Positions 9,301 through 17,323 of a stretch of 35,417 nt of DNA are shown in pieces. The notes beneath the pieces were generated by a model that did not search any database, was not told where the DNA came from, and saw nothing but the letters and a program-made list of their open reading frames with translations. Position 1 is the stretch's first letter, and the number at the start of each line of letters is the position of its first letter. A program made the translations under genes and the position numbers. Origin of the DNA: Phycisphaerae bacterium (GTDB lineage: Bacteria; Planctomycetota; Phycisphaerae; SM23-33); NCBI GenBank assembly GCA_016782885.1, contig JADHXQ010000048.1, forward strand, positions 1-35,417, in the 5' to 3' direction.

Positions 9301-9510
9301 CTGGTCGGCTTCTCGGTCGAGAATCGCGATCATTGGAGAGCCGCCAAACTCATGCCGCACCGTTTGAGAACGTTCGATTTCGAAACCGGAAAGAAGCGCC
9401 AGGATGATCTGGCGCTACCGGCCAAACCGATCCTGCACAGTGTAACGGCCGGCGCCGGACGCGTTTTCGTGGTCTGCCAAGACGGGTCGGTTGTCTGTTT
9501 CGGCAAGTAA
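6319..9510 (+). CDS. Secreted PQQ-type beta-propeller protein with relict methyltransferase domain
   Basis: A 1063-residue exported protein (signal peptide MKRQAIVVVLGVLWTVGSAAWA). Residues about 30-125 resemble a SAM-methyltransferase Rossmann fold (GTRRGLFVVA, LPLIDNIAAVLID, AMRVVRPLGHLYSR), but the glycine-rich SAM loop is lost, so it is probably not catalytic. The rest is built of PQQ/BamB-like blade repeats of the form 'ALD..TGK..W', seen as VALEAATGKMLWEKN, HCLDLKTGKSLWAWD, VSLNAADGKEKWRA and YALNRDSGKLIWRF. A Lys/Glu-rich charged helix interrupts the propeller near 275-310. GGAG (6306-6309) overlaps the preceding stop, so translation is probably coupled. No quinone cofactor residues can be claimed. 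The role in the lyase operon is unknown; scaffold, sensor or substrate-binding are possibilities. Confidence 0.8.
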   Translation: MKRQAIVVVLGVLWTVGSAAWAQPARDICDAIGTRRGLFVVAAEDAKLAKELAQAQPVVVFIAAPTTKVESLRAELVAANLHGRVTVGSVRGNRLPLIDNIAAVLIDPGGTIDTKEAMRVVRPLGHLYSRKTATQKPWTKGADNWGQYHYNAAMTDRSNDMVAGPARGIQWLAGDNSIQPAKMGVRVVGSLIVQVEERGVVVRDAFSGLPVWRRPELKPSNRYAFLADEKHVYLIPRANSRNPIYPPHMVAIDLKTGKNVLEYNQGVKLGWAIVGHSYAENKKIEKTDRDKAKKNTERAKKSYEAVQARLADGVLLQTIHNKMVALEAATGKMLWEKNLTGSVEVSDRKGTRKAPLHWHHPMIIDGKVYAVEGETTPSWSYTHWPMGAVRMIHCLDLKTGKSLWAWDWPDKLGRHPAAYNMTPVGDWLGLTLRTKAFAKGASGVLFVKKDGSTYKHAGSSPYGKEIGGGHSHTRMMYVGDKVWIHHTTKPQSTIDLSAPGDKAKWGQEFTKLPRPVGCTVMRATPRYIFGSLTTYAVSDNSIRHTNAARSVCDVGAIPAAGMTFITPTQCFCAPYLPGFKAFHPRRFEGVQEIERLEPGAAKPAVKSDAPTDWPMYMADARRSNWTSAMLPKTLKRLWAIKPAPEDPKHPIVGEWRDNWYTQGPATSVSISEGAAVFGLIDRQQVVSLNAADGKEKWRATLDGRVDTAPTIRKGIVYAGTRNGWVYALNRDSGKLIWRFFAAPRTEQLMTFGQLESRWPLFGSVLVDDDGVWALAGRHNDTDAGLWWWNLDAITGKTLGSGRLGSDTLPTSVVSVRGRSDKLLSGANSPVISNGKLMFMPGIYLEKKERKLVAFDIRRREGSRGEHAWWTDNFKYDMVVPGNQGLVFDYTQMGGYKMPYYGHTQAPVYAYNGNRFIHAGGTTREQHRGGDRGGRRTEVTRFRKYDELRDVPHKDPERAARGVKMKAGNEVIWKGAYHESDGTGLGGLAVAGDAVLVGFSVENRDHWRAAKLMPHRLRTFDFETGKKRQDDLALPAKPILHSVTAGAGRVFVVCQDGSVVCFGK

Positions 9511-9523
9511 AGGAGCAAGGAAG

Positions 9524-11104
9524 ATGAATCTGATGCGATACGCTAATATGCTGTTAATTCTCGGGGCCCTGGCGACTTGTGCGTTTGGGCAGGATGGCAA
9601 GACCATCACGGTCGAGCAGGCGTGGAAACTCGGTTGGCCTGCGATGCAGGGTCCGTTCGGTAATTTCCTCGCGCCGCCGACCGGTGTGGAACTCGTTGAC
9701 GACCTGGCAAGCGCCCGTTTGCTGTGGGAGAGCGAAGAGAAAGACTTCGGGCGGGCCAAACACACTACCGGTTCGTTCAAGCGTAAGGGCAATGTAGCGG
9801 CGCTGCTCGGACCGGGCGCCGCGGCGACCCCGGGCGGATGGGCGGCGCCTATCATCGCAGAAGGTAAACTGTTCGCCACCACATTCCGCCCGGCAGGGAA
9901 AATATACGATATCAAAACGCTCTTCAAGACCGTCGAAAAAGGACATCTCGAAGCCGAAGATATCCTGATCGCACTCGACGCCAAGACTGGTAAGACGGTC
10001 TGGAAAGCGGTCGAACCGGGCGGGTTCGTCTGGGGCGTCGGAAAGCGGGGCGGTTTCCAGGTGGCTCCGGTCTATCATGAGGGAGCGATCTACAGCATGG
10101 GCACAACCGGGCGCCTCTTCGCCTACTCCGCCGACGACGGGAAGAAGCTGTGGGAGACCAAACCCGAGTCGCGCATGATCGAGCAGCGCGACAAGCATCT
10201 GGCCAAATCCCACGTCCTGCAGGCCTCCGCCCGCTACGGTTGGCAGCAGTCGCTTGTGTTTGCGGGCGGCAGGCTCATCGTCCCGCGCAAGAGCGCACTG
10301 CTCGGTTTGGACCCCGCCGACGGGAAGAAGAAGTGGGAGTTGACCAAGGTCATCTCATCCTGGACCACGCCGAGTGTTTGGAAACACGGAGACAAGGAGT
10401 ATCTGCTGTGCGCCACAGGGGGCAAACCCGGACAGGCAAAGTTGCATCTGATCGATCCCAAAGCGGGCAAGATCCTCTGGACCGTCGGCGGTCTGCACGC
10501 CACACAGTTCAACCTCGCCCCGTCAGCCGGTTACGTGCTGGTCAATGTAGGCAGCTCCATTATCAAGGAAAAGGCCAACGGTTCGGCTCCCAAAAACCAA
10601 GACGGCAAAGCCCCGTTCGCCCTGCCCGGGGCATATCGCATCACGCCCAAAGGCGCCAAACACATATGGACCTTCCCCGACAAACCGCATTTTCTGGCCC
10701 CAACGTGGAGCGACAGCGTCGCACGCCCGCGAATCCTGATCCGCGGGGGTCTGGTCTACTACGCCTCCGAAGGACCAGGCAAGGAAACCGACCGCCGCTT
10801 GATCGTCGCTCGCGAAGAGACCGGCGAAATCCTCGCCGACCAACCGCGGAGCAATGACTTCTGGTTTCAGTTGATCGAAGATAAGTTGCTCCACTGCATC
10901 GATTGGTCCCATGGCAAGCGGGCGTCATTTGATCTCTACCCGACCGACCCGAAGAAGTTCAAGATGCTGTCCGGCCCCTGGGCGCCCAAACAACCGCTGA
11001 CGACGGCTTACCAGGTGTTCATGGAACCGCCGATCATCGCCGGGAGAATCTTCCTGCGAACCGAAACCGGCACGGTCGTGTGCTACGACCTGACAAAGAA
11101 ATAA
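9524..11104 (+). CDS. Secreted PQQ-type beta-propeller protein
   Basis: A 527-residue exported beta-propeller. The ATG at 9524 is chosen over upstream in-frame options because AAGGAG (9510-9515) sits 8 bases before it and the protein starts with the signal peptide MNLMRYANMLLILGALATCAFG. Blade motifs include IALDAKTGKTVWKA, FAYSADDGKKLWET, LGLDPADGKKKWEL and HLIDPKAGKILWTV. The C-terminal blade VVCYDLTKK closes the ring. It is separated by 13 bases from the previous, larger propeller gene, and is presumably its partner. No enzymatic residues were recognised. Confidence 0.8.
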   Translation: MNLMRYANMLLILGALATCAFGQDGKTITVEQAWKLGWPAMQGPFGNFLAPPTGVELVDDLASARLLWESEEKDFGRAKHTTGSFKRKGNVAALLGPGAAATPGGWAAPIIAEGKLFATTFRPAGKIYDIKTLFKTVEKGHLEAEDILIALDAKTGKTVWKAVEPGGFVWGVGKRGGFQVAPVYHEGAIYSMGTTGRLFAYSADDGKKLWETKPESRMIEQRDKHLAKSHVLQASARYGWQQSLVFAGGRLIVPRKSALLGLDPADGKKKWELTKVISSWTTPSVWKHGDKEYLLCATGGKPGQAKLHLIDPKAGKILWTVGGLHATQFNLAPSAGYVLVNVGSSIIKEKANGSAPKNQDGKAPFALPGAYRITPKGAKHIWTFPDKPHFLAPTWSDSVARPRILIRGGLVYYASEGPGKETDRRLIVAREETGEILADQPRSNDFWFQLIEDKLLHCIDWSHGKRASFDLYPTDPKKFKMLSGPWAPKQPLTTAYQVFMEPPIIAGRIFLRTETGTVVCYDLTKK

Positions 11105-11125
11105 AATCCCATAAGAGCCCGCATC

Positions 11126-12277
11126 ATGAATAAACGCATTTGCCTTATCGCAATCGCACTGATCGCCATGACCGCCGCCGGCCTGCAGGGCATCGGCGAG
11201 GAAACCAGGCCCGCAGCTAAAGGCAAATGGGACGTCGCGATAACCGTGCCCCGCCCGCCGCGAAGAGGCAAATCGCAGAAACCGTCGATCGCCCACCTCT
11301 GGCTGCCAAAGGGCCTGGGCAAGATTCGCGGGCTGATCCTGGCGGGAAAGATCAGGCTCGAGTCGCAGATCTGCAACGATCCGGTTATCCGCAAAGCGGC
11401 GGCCGACAAACGCCTGGGCATCGTCTACTTCGAACCGCACTTCAACGCGGTATTCAGCTACGCGACGACCGACAGTGAAAACGATCTCGAAAAGGCCTTG
11501 AGCGAGTTGGCGAAGAAGACCGGACGCCCCGAGTTGGGATGCGTGCCCTGGATTACGATGGGCCACTCGACCGGCGGAATCTTCTGCCGCAACGTCGCAT
11601 TCTGGAAACCCCAGCGTGTGATCGGCGTGATCCATATAATGAGCGGAAATTTCCAGGACCATATCCAGGACAAGTCGCGCTCTTTGGCGGGTGTTCCGTT
11701 CCTGGCGATAAACGGCGAGTTTGAAGATTGCGGACCGGCCGGCGGCGATATCGGGCGCGGCCTGCGGGCCGCATACAGCCTCCACCCGGACAACAAGAAG
11801 AAACGCAACCAGACCCAGTGGATCCTTATCCGAACGCAGATGATCGCCAGGCGCCGCAAGAATCCCGACAACCTGATGAGCCTGGTGGTCCATCGCGAAA
11901 GCGGGCACGTCTCCTGGAGCGACGACATGACCGCACTGACCGCCCAGTTCATCCGCAGCGCCGCCGACGCGAGAATCCCCGAAAGCGACTCGGACGGGAA
12001 AGCCATCATCGCCTGCCGGAAGTTGACCGCCAAAGACGGTTGGCTCAGCGACGCGGACATCAAGGCCCCGAAGTTCAAACCGGCGCCGCATGGCCAGTAC
12101 AAGGGAGACAAGACCCTGGCGTTCTGGCACGTTGATAAAGCGATGGCTCAGGCGGTCGAAAAATACCACAACCGCGGATGGAAAGACGCCGACCCGACGG
12201 CCGGACAACCGGCGGACAAACGCTACATGCCGCCGAAAATGCTACAGGACGAGATCGATTCTAAGGGGACAAAATGA
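11126..12277 (+). CDS. Secreted alpha/beta hydrolase (putative esterase) with YKGDK tail module
   Basis: A 383-residue exported protein (N-terminal MNKRICLIAIALIAMTAAG). The alpha/beta-hydrolase core has the nucleophile elbow GHSTGG (Ser148) and a likely catalytic His261 in ESGHVSWSDD; the acid is probably one of the acidic residues around 198-201. After the hydrolase core comes a tail with DGWLSDADIK, then QYKGDKTLAFWHVDKAMA, which recurs in the hydrolases at 13770 and 20234. It is likely to remove acyl or methyl esters from the polysaccharide, but the substrate is unproven. The gap to the previous gene is 21 bases and the stop overlaps the next start by 4 bases. Confidence 0.7.
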   Translation: MNKRICLIAIALIAMTAAGLQGIGEETRPAAKGKWDVAITVPRPPRRGKSQKPSIAHLWLPKGLGKIRGLILAGKIRLESQICNDPVIRKAAADKRLGIVYFEPHFNAVFSYATTDSENDLEKALSELAKKTGRPELGCVPWITMGHSTGGIFCRNVAFWKPQRVIGVIHIMSGNFQDHIQDKSRSLAGVPFLAINGEFEDCGPAGGDIGRGLRAAYSLHPDNKKKRNQTQWILIRTQMIARRRKNPDNLMSLVVHRESGHVSWSDDMTALTAQFIRSAADARIPESDSDGKAIIACRKLTAKDGWLSDADIKAPKFKPAPHGQYKGDKTLAFWHVDKAMAQAVEKYHNRGWKDADPTAGQPADKRYMPPKMLQDEIDSKGTK

Positions 12278-13773
12278 AACTGCGATATTTAACACTATCG
12301 CTGCTTCTGTGCGTATCGATCGCCGGAGCCGAATACCTGCTCGTGCGGCCTGACAAAGCCCTCAACTGGAAACCGCCAACTATCGACAACGCTGAACTGC
12401 ACGCACAAATTGACTTCCTCAAACCGAAACGTCAGTGGGAGCGTATGGACGTGTGGGTCCCGAAAACGCCCGCAGACAAGAAGCTGCCCTGTGTTGTGAC
12501 GGTGTACGGCGGCGGGTACGGGGACAAGGCGGGCGGTTTCGTCAAGGACTTCAAACCGCTTCTGGGTCGCGGATACGTGGTGGCCGCCCCGGACTACGCT
12601 CTGATGACCAACGCGCCGGTGCCCCTGTGCTCGTGGGATGTGGCCAACGCGATCCGATTCCTCCGCGCCAACGCGAAGAAGTACCGCATCGATCCCGAGC
12701 GCATCGGTATCTGGGGCTGGTCGGCCGGCGGATGGATCGCCCAGGACCTCTGCTACGCCGGGCCCGAACGAATCGTGACCGTTGCGATCCGGAACCGCCA
12801 AACCAACAAGAAGGTCTACGGATTAATGCCAATGCTCCAGCCCCGCCCACTGTATCCCGATCAGTCAGTCAGGGTCCAGGCCGTTGTCTCCGACTGGGGG
12901 GCCGAAAAGCTGTGGGACAAGAGAAAACACACTCCCCGGGCCTGGCTGAGTCCCGACGACCCTCCGCTGTTTACCTGCTACAAGGACCGACTGACTAGCG
13001 AGACGGTTAACCCCGTAACGCTCCTGAAGAAACTCGGAGTTCCGGCCGAAGGGGCGTACGGTTTTACGATCAACACGCACGTCCCTACGCTGAAACACCC
13101 CTGCGTTCACGAGGGCGGGCGGAAGACAACCTGGGGCGAATCGATCTACGATTTCCTTGACCGGAAGCTGAAAAACGCCGACACCGCCACGGCTCCGGAA
13201 ATGCGCCCCCACGGAGGTTTCATCGCGAGCAAAACGCAAGTGCGCCTGCTGACCGTTCACCCGACGGGAGTTATCCATTACACCATCGACGGCTCGGACC
13301 CCAGCGAGAAATCCCCGCGTTACAGGGATCCGATCGCCGCAACGCCCGGGAGCGTAGTGAAGGCTATCGCAGTTCGACCGGGATTGAAACCAAGCCGGAT
13401 AACCAGCGGCGTTTTCGCCCAGGGCCCGTCTGCGCCGCGAATCACCACCCGGACCCGCACATTCAAAGCAACGATCGGTAAAAAGTTTTCCATAACCTTC
13501 CAGGCCGAAAACGCCGTCTGGTTCGTCGGCGGAAAGGTCGGTGAGCATTACCGCAGCTACGGCGGAAAGAGATTCAACCCGCCGAGCCACATACCATGGA
13601 TGAAGATCGACACGAAAACAGGCGTTCTGTCCGGAACTCCGCGGACCGCTGGCGTATTCCCTGTAATCGTTTCGTGCGCCAACGGCGCGGCCGCCGGATC
13701 GCGAAAGCTCGCCAAACAAGCTGTCGACGCGATTCTGATCGTTATTACCGTCGAGAAAGGAGTAGGAAAATGA
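12274..13773 (+). CDS. Secreted HSL/BD-FAE-like esterase with chitobiase-C-like and Ig-like domains
   Basis: A 499-residue exported protein (MKLRYLTLSLLLCVSIAGA). Residues about 50-300 form an alpha/beta hydrolase with an oxyanion loop YGGGYGD (78-84) and nucleophile GWSAGG (Ser150). His269, His275 or His279 could complete the triad, with an acid in SPDDPP. Residues about 312-380 look like a chitobiase C-terminal (CHB_HEX_C) beta domain, with HYTIDGSDPSEKSPRY and VKAIAVRPG. Residues about 387-495 resemble a putative-Ig (cadherin-like) module ending in GVLSGTPRTAG. Accessory modules of this kind usually bind carbohydrate or act as spacers. The family includes acetyl- and feruloyl-esterase-like enzymes. 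The start codon overlaps the previous stop (ATGA). Confidence 0.75.
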   Translation: MKLRYLTLSLLLCVSIAGAEYLLVRPDKALNWKPPTIDNAELHAQIDFLKPKRQWERMDVWVPKTPADKKLPCVVTVYGGGYGDKAGGFVKDFKPLLGRGYVVAAPDYALMTNAPVPLCSWDVANAIRFLRANAKKYRIDPERIGIWGWSAGGWIAQDLCYAGPERIVTVAIRNRQTNKKVYGLMPMLQPRPLYPDQSVRVQAVVSDWGAEKLWDKRKHTPRAWLSPDDPPLFTCYKDRLTSETVNPVTLLKKLGVPAEGAYGFTINTHVPTLKHPCVHEGGRKTTWGESIYDFLDRKLKNADTATAPEMRPHGGFIASKTQVRLLTVHPTGVIHYTIDGSDPSEKSPRYRDPIAATPGSVVKAIAVRPGLKPSRITSGVFAQGPSAPRITTRTRTFKATIGKKFSITFQAENAVWFVGGKVGEHYRSYGGKRFNPPSHIPWMKIDTKTGVLSGTPRTAGVFPVIVSCANGAAAGSRKLAKQAVDAILIVITVEKGVGK

Positions 13774-14990
13774 AGAAAGCTGCAGTCTGCCTCGTGGCTG
13801 TGGCGGCGCTCACCGCCCTTCCCTGTCGGGCCGACGAAGACACCATCTTGAAGACAAAGGTAGGTCCGGTTGATGTCGGTTTGTTCATTCCGTCCGACAC
13901 CAAACCGCTTCGCGGTCTGTACGTTCACGCCGCTCACTATCGCATCAAATCGACCGATCGATGGGCCGAAGCGTCGCGGGCGATCGGGTTCGGGCACATC
14001 GCGCTGAATATCAATCTCAAGCTCAACAACCGCCCGAAAAAACTACGCACGGGCCTTGATGAGGCGCTGATAGAATTCGCTGCAAAGACCGGACGATCCG
14101 AGTTGCCGCACTTGCCTATGATCGGCATAGGCCACTCAGCCGGCGGAATGGTCGTCCCTGTGCTGCTGACCACCCCCGAGCGGGCAATCACGACGTGCGT
14201 AAGCTGCGGGTGGATCACCGACCCGAAGAAACTCAAACCCGCAGACAAGTCAATGCCGATGCTCTTTACGCTGGGGGCCATCCCCGACGCATTCAAAATG
14301 CTGCCCGGAATCGAATCGCGGTTCCTACCGGCTCGCAAAGAGGAGTTGGCCTGGGGGTTGGGCCTGCAGTGGGGCTGCGCTCACGACTTCGCCAACTCGG
14401 CCACGCTTTTCATACCGTGGTGCGAGGCGGTCTCGGCGATGAGGCTGCCGAAATACCCGCCGCGCACCGGAGGACCGGTTAAGCTGCGCGACATCAAGCT
14501 CTCCGACAGCTGGTTGGGCCAGTCGCCCACGATCGAGACGAACCTGGCGACAGTAGCGCCTTACAAGGACTACAAGGGCGACAAGACCAAAGCCGTCTGG
14601 CTGCCAAGTCGCTCGGTGGCCTTCGTATGGCGGGCGATTCAATCGAAGGATCCGCCTGTTGTCCTTGAGGCGTCAGCCAAAGACGGTTCAGCGGAACTGC
14701 CGAAAGCCAATCCGAAATCCGAACGACAGATGACGGTAGCCTCGGGAGGGTCGATAGTGCTGCGGGCGACGGTCCGCAAGGGCGCCGACGTGTCGAAAAT
14801 ACAGTATTACGATGGCGACAGACTGATCGGCGAGTCGACCAAAGCCCCGTGGCGTTTCGACTGGACACAGGCCCCGGCGGGCCTGCGTCCGGTCTGGGCG
14901 ATGTGGACATCGTCCGACGGCAAGAAAGGCGTGTCGAATCCCGCGTTGATCATCGTCCGCCCGACAGCCTTGAAGGAGAAGAAGAAGTGA
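13770..14990 (+). CDS. Secreted alpha/beta hydrolase with C-terminal Ig-like domain
   Basis: A 406-residue exported hydrolase. The ATG at 13770 is chosen because it gives the signal peptide MKKAAVCLVAVAALTALPCRA, overlaps the preceding TGA by 4 bases, and has AAGGAG at 13757-13762. The nucleophile elbow is GIGHSAGG (Ser123), and His205 in WGCAHDF is the likely catalytic His. The shared tail motif DSWLG then YKDYKGDKTKAVW follows at about 250-275. The last 100 residues form an Ig-like domain (IQYYDGDRLIGES, APWRFDWTQAP) of the type that often ends extracellular planctomycete enzymes. Esterase activity is inferred. Confidence 0.7.
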   Translation: MKKAAVCLVAVAALTALPCRADEDTILKTKVGPVDVGLFIPSDTKPLRGLYVHAAHYRIKSTDRWAEASRAIGFGHIALNINLKLNNRPKKLRTGLDEALIEFAAKTGRSELPHLPMIGIGHSAGGMVVPVLLTTPERAITTCVSCGWITDPKKLKPADKSMPMLFTLGAIPDAFKMLPGIESRFLPARKEELAWGLGLQWGCAHDFANSATLFIPWCEAVSAMRLPKYPPRTGGPVKLRDIKLSDSWLGQSPTIETNLATVAPYKDYKGDKTKAVWLPSRSVAFVWRAIQSKDPPVVLEASAKDGSAELPKANPKSERQMTVASGGSIVLRATVRKGADVSKIQYYDGDRLIGESTKAPWRFDWTQAPAGLRPVWAMWTSSDGKKGVSNPALIIVRPTALKEKKK

Positions 14991-17323
14991 GAACTGCGAA
15001 TTACCTTTTCTGCGTTGTGGTGGTGCTTCTGGCCGCCAGCGCAGTTATCGCTACTGCGCCCGCCGACAATCCCGTGGCGAACTTCTACAACGATGACCGC
15101 GGGTACCCGGCGTGGACCGACGCGATCAAGTGGTCAAATGTTATCAACATGAAGACGTACGCCAAAGGCAAGACGAACTTCGAGAAGTTCGAAAACGCTT
15201 GCAGGGAACTCACCGCCAAAGGCGGCGGCGTGCTTTATTATCCGGGCGGCGTGTATGACTTTTCTGACGGCCCGTTCGACGGCCCCGGGGGACGCGGGCT
15301 CATGCTGCCATCCGGCGTGGTCATTCGAGGCCAGGCGCCGAAGGGCAAGCCGCTGGCGACATCGGGGAAGCTGGAACTGGCTACGAAGTTCGTATTCGGG
15401 TTTAAGAAACGTGATAACGCTATCGATGTCGGCAGGCGGATGACGCTGGTGCTCGATGGCGGAGAAATCCGCGTCAACAAGCGAGGCAAGAGGCCTGTGA
15501 CTTACGAACCGGCGGAGCTGATACTCAGCTTCGCAATTGAAAACGGTAAGATTTCCTCACAGATCAAGGCGTTCCGGCGCGGATACGGACGCGACGTCTG
15601 GACGGGCGAAGCGAAGGTCAGCGAATCGGGCAAGGCCGCCAAGATCAGCGCCAAACTGGGCGACGTCGCATCGTACGACATCACAATCACTCGCGACGGC
15701 GATGGGATTACGGGTAAGTTCACCGGCGAATGCAACGGGCGGAAGACTGAAGGTGAGATAACCGGGCGGGAATTCACCATCACGCCCGAAACACCGCGTG
15801 ACTGGAACGTGATCGGCCTGGCTCCGCCGAACGGCAAGTCCGTCAAGGATGTTAACAATGTGGGCGTGGCGTGGGTGCATATCGTCGGCGGCGTGATATA
15901 CTTCGGGCCTGACGTCGCGTGGGGCGAGACCTGGGCGACCGCCGGTTCGTGGAAGAGTCGCTACATCAAGAAATCCTGGGCCAATCGCAAACCCGACGGC
16001 ACGCATCCGTGGGATCCGTTCGCCGGAGGGGGCAAAACATTCGCCGGGTCCGGTAGCGGACGACTGGTGTTCGGCTGCGTGCTCGAGCAGTCGGCCGTCC
16101 TGAACGATTCGGTGAGGATGGGCCGTCCCGATAACGTCGAAGGCTTTGGCGAGAACGGTTATTACACGCACAAATTCGGGCCACGGATCGCGGTGTACGG
16201 GCAGCGAGTGCTGGTGGCGAACAACCTGCTGCCGATGAGCCGCGGGCGGAACTTCAAGTACGCCCAGACCACTCGGAGGACGTTCCCCAGCGGCAAGGGA
16301 GGATCGATGGGCTTCGACCCGCCGCGGAAGAGCATCGTCTTCTTCGACTACAACAAGACCCTCGCGATCGGGATCAATAAGAGCCTGCTTGGCCTGACGA
16401 AGAACTCTCCCACCAGCAAGGCTTCGGGAGGTTACTTCTCACAGGGCGTAACCGTTATCGACAACTGGGTGTACAACAACGGGCACAAGGGCTATGACGT
16501 TTCGGGCAGTTGGGTGACCATCGCGCGAAACCACAACGAACGCCAAATGCTCAAGGAAGGTTGGGACCCCGAGCGTATCGGAGGATGGGAGCTTACGCTC
16601 GACGGGCATCTCGAATCGTCGCCGGGCGGGAATGGGGCGATCTCCGACAACCTCTCCCGGGCGTTCGACCTGGGCGGTAAAAACTTGTGGGTCCATCGCA
16701 ACACGTACAACAATCTCGGATCGGCGCCGGGCAATGACGGCGAGGGTATTCTCTGCCAGGCCCACGGCGGGTCGCATCTGATCTCGTGGGCGATAACGTA
16801 CAACAAGCACGATAAAGGCCACGGGCAGACGGGCTACATCGGCGGATGGGACGTGGACATGGCCGGAGCGCTGTTCGGCTGGAACGTGATCCCCGGCTGG
16901 ATCGGCTCGGTCAAGGTCGCCGAGCGCTCATCGGCCGACATCGCGTTCGTCGCCAACCAATCCGGCAGTCTCAAGCCCATGAAAGGCGCACAGGTGGGCA
17001 ACGGGCCGGCGAAACCCGCACCGCCAGTCGACGCCAAAGCCGAAGTCTACGAAAACGATGCAGTCAAGATCACGTGGAAAGACAAATGCGAAGGCGAGGC
17101 CGGTTTCCGCATCGACCGGAAGATCGCCAAAGGCAAGTGGACGCCAATCGCCTACCGCCCGCCGCAAATCACCGGACATGCCGACAATCGCCCCGAATGG
17201 ATCGACTTCCTGGCGCCGTCGGGCAAGGAACTGATCTACCGAATCGTAGCGTTGAACGCAAAGGACGATAACTCCGGGGCGAGCAAACCGACAGCCGCCG
17301 TGCAAATACGCAAAGGGACATGA
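14987..17323 (+). CDS. Secreted right-handed beta-helix, pectate-lyase-like protein with insert and FN3-like domain
   Basis: A 778-residue exported protein. A GTG start at 14987 is chosen because it overlaps the previous stop (GTGA), has AAGGAG at 14973-14978, and begins a signal peptide (RTANYLFCVVVVLLAASAVIATA). The N-terminal part (FENACRELTAKGGGVLYYPGGVY) is the typical opening of the pectate-lyase-3/GH28-like beta-helix. Residues about 150-270 are a beta-rich insertion (GKISSQIKAF, ITGKFTGECNGRKTEGEITG) that interrupts the helix. The helix resumes with Asn-rich coils such as VLVANNLLP, GVTVIDNWVYNN and LWVHRNTYNNLG. The last 100 residues resemble a fibronectin-III domain (VKITWKDKCEGEAGFRIDRK). 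It is probably a lyase or glycosidase on an acidic polysaccharide; catalytic residues were not assigned. Confidence 0.7.
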   Translation: MRTANYLFCVVVVLLAASAVIATAPADNPVANFYNDDRGYPAWTDAIKWSNVINMKTYAKGKTNFEKFENACRELTAKGGGVLYYPGGVYDFSDGPFDGPGGRGLMLPSGVVIRGQAPKGKPLATSGKLELATKFVFGFKKRDNAIDVGRRMTLVLDGGEIRVNKRGKRPVTYEPAELILSFAIENGKISSQIKAFRRGYGRDVWTGEAKVSESGKAAKISAKLGDVASYDITITRDGDGITGKFTGECNGRKTEGEITGREFTITPETPRDWNVIGLAPPNGKSVKDVNNVGVAWVHIVGGVIYFGPDVAWGETWATAGSWKSRYIKKSWANRKPDGTHPWDPFAGGGKTFAGSGSGRLVFGCVLEQSAVLNDSVRMGRPDNVEGFGENGYYTHKFGPRIAVYGQRVLVANNLLPMSRGRNFKYAQTTRRTFPSGKGGSMGFDPPRKSIVFFDYNKTLAIGINKSLLGLTKNSPTSKASGGYFSQGVTVIDNWVYNNGHKGYDVSGSWVTIARNHNERQMLKEGWDPERIGGWELTLDGHLESSPGGNGAISDNLSRAFDLGGKNLWVHRNTYNNLGSAPGNDGEGILCQAHGGSHLISWAITYNKHDKGHGQTGYIGGWDVDMAGALFGWNVIPGWIGSVKVAERSSADIAFVANQSGSLKPMKGAQVGNGPAKPAPPVDAKAEVYENDAVKITWKDKCEGEAGFRIDRKIAKGKWTPIAYRPPQITGHADNRPEWIDFLAPSGKELIYRIVALNAKDDNSGASKPTAAVQIRKGT

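Noticed and set aside
10925..12208. Minus-strand ORF (427 codons) opposite the propeller and first hydrolase genes
   Set aside because: It is a shadow of two genes with strong coding signals on the plus strand, and its own translation has no domain pattern.
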